NCBI GenBank assembly: GCA_003154855.1
Contig: PMEV01000398.1
Location: forward strand, 8,836 to 19,966
DNA length: 11,131 nt
Reading direction: 5' to 3'
Source: Bryobacterales bacterium
GTDB taxonomy: Bacteria > Acidobacteriota > Terriglobia > Bryobacterales > Bryobacteraceae
Shown piece by piece: positions 8,445 to 11,131 of the stretch (positions within the stretch are counted from its first letter, which is position 1; each line of letters opens with the position of its first letter). The position numbers and the translations under genes were made by a program. The notes below the pieces were generated by a model. That model did no database searches, was not told the DNA's origin, and saw only the letters and a program-made list of their open reading frames with translations.

Positions 8445-8654
8445 ATGGAAGAGCTTCCCGAACCCTTCGCACTGACCCTGTACCGGCGCGTGCTGGAAGG
8501 AGAGACGGTCCGGCAACTATCGGAAAGCCTGTCGATCCCGGAGGAGCGCATCAGCCAGCGCGTTCGGGCGGCGAGCCGGTTCTGGGAGCATCACAAGGCG
8601 CGGGTTGGCCTGGCCGCGCTGGAAGCGGAGTTGGATCGCGACCGTCCGCTTTGA
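8445..8654 (+). CDS. Small helix-turn-helix-like protein (sigma region 4-like)
   Basis: This 69-residue protein begins at ATG 8445, chosen because an extended -10 box lies just upstream and because the longer frame (open to 8292) runs through the opposite-strand gene and has low-complexity composition. Residues about 12-48, with LYRRVLEGETVRQLSESL followed by SIPEERISQRVRAASRFW, read as two helices joined by a turn plus a third helix. This resembles region 4 of sigma factors or a LuxR-type HTH. The C-terminal 20 residues are helical and charged. There is no second domain, so it may be a small DNA-binding regulator or an adaptor. It lies 103 bases from the divergent restriction-modification gene and 33 bases before the aas-like gene on the same strand. 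A controller role for either neighbour is possible but unproven. I do not recognise a named family. Confidence 0.65.
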   Translation: MEELPEPFALTLYRRVLEGETVRQLSESLSIPEERISQRVRAASRFWEHHKARVGLAALEAELDRDRPL

Positions 8655-8668
8655 GATTCCGGCGCGCG

Positions 8669-8674
8669 TATAAT
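8669..8674 (+). promoter_or_regulatory. Candidate -10 promoter box for the aas-like gene
   Basis: A perfect TATAAT lies 13 bases before ATG 8688, in the 33-base gap after the HTH-like gene. Transcription would start about 8681, leaving roughly 7 bases of leader with no Shine-Dalgarno sequence. No -35 hexamer is found at 16-18 bases upstream. The gene may also be read through from the promoter at 8428. Confidence 0.5.
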
Positions 8675-8687
8675 AGCTGAACAACCC

Positions 8688-10853
8688 ATGGTTCGATTCC
8701 TGGTGCGCTGTCTGCTCCGGCTGTGTTTCCGCGTCCGTGTGCGGGGCGCCATCGCCGCTCACGAGAAGCTGCTGATCGTTTCCAATCATCAGTCGTTGCT
8801 GGATGGCATTCTGCTGGGCGCCTTTCTTCCGGTCCAGCCGGTCTGGGTCCTGCATTCCACCATTGCCCGGCATTGGTTCGTGCGCCTGCCGATGCGCTTC
8901 CTGCCGCACCTGATCGTGGATTCGGCGCATCCGCTGGGGATGAAGGCGGTGGTGGGGCTGATCGAGTCCGGCCACCCGGTGCTGATCTTCCCGGAAGGCC
9001 GTGTGACCAGCACCGGCTCGATGATGAAGATCTACGAGGGGCCGGCGTTCGTCGCCGTGCGAACGGGAGCCACGGTGGTGCCCGTACACATCTCCGGCGC
9101 GGTCTACTCGCTCTTCAGCCGCATGTCGGGGGAATTCCCGCACAAGCTGTTCCCCCGGATCACGGTGACCGTCCATCCGCCGTGTTCGATCGCCACGCCG
9201 GAGGCGGCGCGCTCCAGGGTGCGGCACAAGCTGGGAGCGGAGGCATTGCGGAGGATTATGCAAGAGGCCGCCTTCGCCTCCTTCGAGAAGACCACCCTGT
9301 TCCCCGCCCTGCTGGATGTGATGGCGGTGTTCGGACGGCGGCGCCACATCCTCGAAGACATGCAGCAGCAAGAGCTAACTTACGGGCGGCTTCTGAAGAG
9401 CAGCCTGGCGCTGGGCCGGCTAGTCGGGAAGCTGACGCGCGAGGGGGAAACCGTGGGCGTTCTCATGCCCAACCTGGGCGCCACGGTGTCGCTGCTGTAC
9501 GGGATGTTCGCCATGCGGCGCGTACCGGCGATGCTCAACTACACGGCGGGCCCGGAGGCCGTCCACAGCGCCTGCCGCACCGCCGGCGTGCGAGTGGTGA
9601 TCACGTCGCGGGCATTTCTCGAGAGGGCCCGGCTGGCCGCGGTGGCCGCCAAGCTCGAAAACCTCCAGTTGGTTTATCTCGAGGATCTTCGCGCCAGCTT
9701 CGGCCTGGCGGACAAGCTATGGCTGCTGGGATGGGCGGTATGGTTCCCGAGAAAGGCGGCCCGGTCGGCGAATCCCACCGATCCGGCGGTGATTCTGTTC
9801 ACCTCCGGCTCGGAAGGCCAGCCCAAGGGAGTGGCGTTGAGTCACGACGCGCTTTTGTCCAACGTGGCGCAGTGCCGGGCCATCATCGAGTTCGCGCCCC
9901 GGGACCGCTTCCTGAGCGCACTTCCGCTGTTCCACGCCTTCGGGCTGACGATTGGAATCATCCTGCCGCTGATGGGCGGTTCGCACGTGTTCCTGTACGT
10001 CTCGCCACTGCACTACCGCGTGATCCCCGAGCTGATCTACGACCGCGACTGCACCGTGCTCTTCGCCTCCAGCACCTTTCTCGGCAACTATGCGAAGTAC
10101 GCGAACCCGTTCGACTTCCACGCCCTGCGCATCGTGGTGGCCGGCGCGGAGAAACTGAACGACGAGGTGCGCAAGCTGTACGCGGAGAAGTTCGGCATCC
10201 GCGTCCTGGAGGGGTATGGCGTCACCGAAACCGCGCCCGTGCTCGCGGTGAACACGCCCATGGCCGCCAAAACGGGCACGGTGGGCGAGCTTTTCCCGGG
10301 CTGCGAATACCGGCTCGAGCCGGTGCCGGGAATCGCCGAGGGCGGCCTGCTGCACGTGCGCGGCCCCAACGTCATGCTGGGCTACCTCTCGGAAGAGCAG
10401 CCGGGAGTGATCCAGCCCACGCGCTCCCTGTTTGGCGAAGGCTGGCACAACACCGGAGACGTGGCCACGGTCGACGAGGCCGGGTTCATCCGCATCCTGG
10501 GGCGCGTGCGGCGCTTCGCCAAGGTGGCCGGAGAGATGGTCTCGCTGGAATTGGTCGAGCGCATTGCCAGGGCCGCTTCGCCGGAGTTCGAGCACGCCTC
10601 CGCCGCACTGGCCGAAGCCGGGCGCGGCGAGACCGTCCTGCTGTTCACCGAGGACCCCAACCTGCGCCGCGAGCAGTTGCAGCAGGCCGCGCGGGCTCTG
10701 GGCGCACCGGACCTGGCAGCGCCACGGCGCGTCGTCCATGTCGACGAGATCCCCGCTCTGGGCTCCGGAAAAAAAGACTACGTCACCCTCAACCGCATGG
10801 CGCGCGCGCTCAAACCGCCAGCGCAGGACTTGCCGGCCAGCGAATCCGATTAA
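8688..10853 (+). CDS. aas: Bifunctional lysophospholipid acyltransferase / acyl-ACP synthetase (Aas-like)
   Basis: The 721 residues match E. coli Aas in length (719) and domain order. Residues 1-200 are a PlsC-type acyltransferase: NHQSLLD (33-39, the HX4D motif with H34 and D39) and FPEGR (101-105). Residues about 220-715 are an AMP-forming acyl-activating enzyme: FTSGSEGQPKG (371-381, phosphate loop), YGVTETAP (509-516), NTGD with D591, GRVRRFAKVAGEMVSLE (605-621, very Aas-like), and a C-terminal GSGKKDY with the likely catalytic Lys695 or Lys696. Expected work: activate a fatty acid with ATP onto acyl carrier protein, then re-acylate 2-acyl-lysophosphatidylethanolamine at the inner membrane. 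No LplT lysophospholipid flippase gene is adjacent or fused, at least in this window. The gene is preceded by a perfect -10 box and its TAA stop overlaps the stop of convergent clpB. A related PlsC-AMP ligase of different acyl preference is possible. Confidence 0.9.
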   Translation: MVRFLVRCLLRLCFRVRVRGAIAAHEKLLIVSNHQSLLDGILLGAFLPVQPVWVLHSTIARHWFVRLPMRFLPHLIVDSAHPLGMKAVVGLIESGHPVLIFPEGRVTSTGSMMKIYEGPAFVAVRTGATVVPVHISGAVYSLFSRMSGEFPHKLFPRITVTVHPPCSIATPEAARSRVRHKLGAEALRRIMQEAAFASFEKTTLFPALLDVMAVFGRRRHILEDMQQQELTYGRLLKSSLALGRLVGKLTREGETVGVLMPNLGATVSLLYGMFAMRRVPAMLNYTAGPEAVHSACRTAGVRVVITSRAFLERARLAAVAAKLENLQLVYLEDLRASFGLADKLWLLGWAVWFPRKAARSANPTDPAVILFTSGSEGQPKGVALSHDALLSNVAQCRAIIEFAPRDRFLSALPLFHAFGLTIGIILPLMGGSHVFLYVSPLHYRVIPELIYDRDCTVLFASSTFLGNYAKYANPFDFHALRIVVAGAEKLNDEVRKLYAEKFGIRVLEGYGVTETAPVLAVNTPMAAKTGTVGELFPGCEYRLEPVPGIAEGGLLHVRGPNVMLGYLSEEQPGVIQPTRSLFGEGWHNTGDVATVDEAGFIRILGRVRRFAKVAGEMVSLELVERIARAASPEFEHASAALAEAGRGETVLLFTEDPNLRREQLQQAARALGAPDLAAPRRVVHVDEIPALGSGKKDYVTLNRMARALKPPAQDLPASESD

Positions 10854-11131
10854 TCGCGCGGTGTGAACCGGAGTTCGCCCCGGGCGGCATCGAGATCGAC
10901 GTCCACGGTTTGCCCGTCGCGCAACTCGCCTTTGAGCAGCCGCCGGGCCAGCGGCGTCTCGATCTCCTTCTGGATGGCGCGCTTCAGAGGGCGCGCGCCG
11001 TAGTTGGGGTCGTAGCCGGTGCGCACCAGGAACGAGCGGGCCTCGGCGGTCAGCTCGATGCTCAGGCGCCGCTCGGCCAGGCGCGCACGCAGCCGGTTGA
11101 GCTGGATTTCGACGATCTGCTCGAGCTGGGC
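10850..11131 (-). CDS. clpB: ATP-dependent disaggregase ClpB, C-terminal fragment
   Basis: Read on the - strand from the window edge, the frame gives 93 residues and a TAA stop (complement of 10850-10852). The start lies beyond the window. It matches the C-terminal small domain of the second AAA+ module of ClpB: QIVEIQLNRLRARLAERRLS, then GYDPNYGARPLKRAIQKEIE (fragment residues 39-58), which includes the sensor-2 arginine of the GARPLKR motif, then LARRLLKGELRDGQ. ClpB is a cytoplasmic hexamer that threads aggregated proteins through its pore, working with DnaK. ClpA and ClpC are less likely because the tail continues as the ClpB-type beta strand VDVDLD and then a short end. Only about a tenth of the protein is visible, so completeness cannot be judged. 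Confidence 0.93.
   Translation of the reverse strand, partial: AQLEQIVEIQLNRLRARLAERRLSIELTAEARSFLVRTGYDPNYGARPLKRAIQKEIETPLARRLLKGELRDGQTVDVDLDAARGELRFTPRD

Noticed and set aside
8342..8551. 70-residue N-terminal extension of the restriction-modification protein
   Set aside because: It overlaps the opposite-strand HTH-like gene, is rich in Ser/Arg/Gly without domain features, and the nuclease domain already fits a start at 8341 or 8281.

Overview
The window is GC-rich (several hand-counted 60-base lines give about 55-73% G+C), densely coded bacterial chromosome. I see no rRNA, tRNA, CRISPR array or insertion sequence, and no stretch over 300 bases without a gene. The style suggests Acidobacteriota, perhaps near Solibacter/Bryobacter: a GT-C transferase of a type I associate with that group, a fused Aas-like enzyme, and promoter-like TAtaAT boxes almost touching start codons. 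That placement is inference from style and remembered families, not a search.

Left block (+ strand, about 1-3749): a probable exported lipoprotein (43-576), a GT-C-type membrane glycosyltransferase with a discoidin-like C-terminal region (573-2792), and a BadF/BadG-family sugar kinase resembling N-acetylglucosamine kinase (2802-3749). The first two overlap by 4 bases. The third starts 9 bases after the second stops, with its ribosome binding site overlapping that stop. They look like one operon for cell-surface glycan work. Phosphoglycerate kinase (3802-4968) follows behind its own promoter-like box.

Middle block (- strand, 4997-8341): one large gene for a fused restriction-modification enzyme. 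It has an N-terminal PD-(D/E)XK nuclease, an N6-adenine methyltransferase core and a Type ISP-like C-terminal region, with no visible helicase/translocase. It sits between housekeeping genes and is partly lower in G+C, so it is the likeliest accessory element here. It converges on pgk with a hairpin whose base contains both stop codons.

Right block (+ strand, 8445-10853): a 69-residue helix-turn-helix-like protein, then a 721-residue acyltransferase/acyl-ACP synthetase fusion like E. coli Aas, used for lysophospholipid repair. The last 282 bases carry the C-terminal end of the ClpB disaggregase on the - strand, convergent with the aas-like gene, the two stop codons overlapping in a TTAA.

The left block plausibly handles envelope glycan assembly and amino-sugar salvage, the right block membrane lipid repair and protein quality control, and the middle gene is a self-contained defence enzyme. 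The least familiar items are the helicase-less ISP-like enzyme with a small divergent helix-turn-helix gene beside it, and the unusual strand order of the discoidin-like region.
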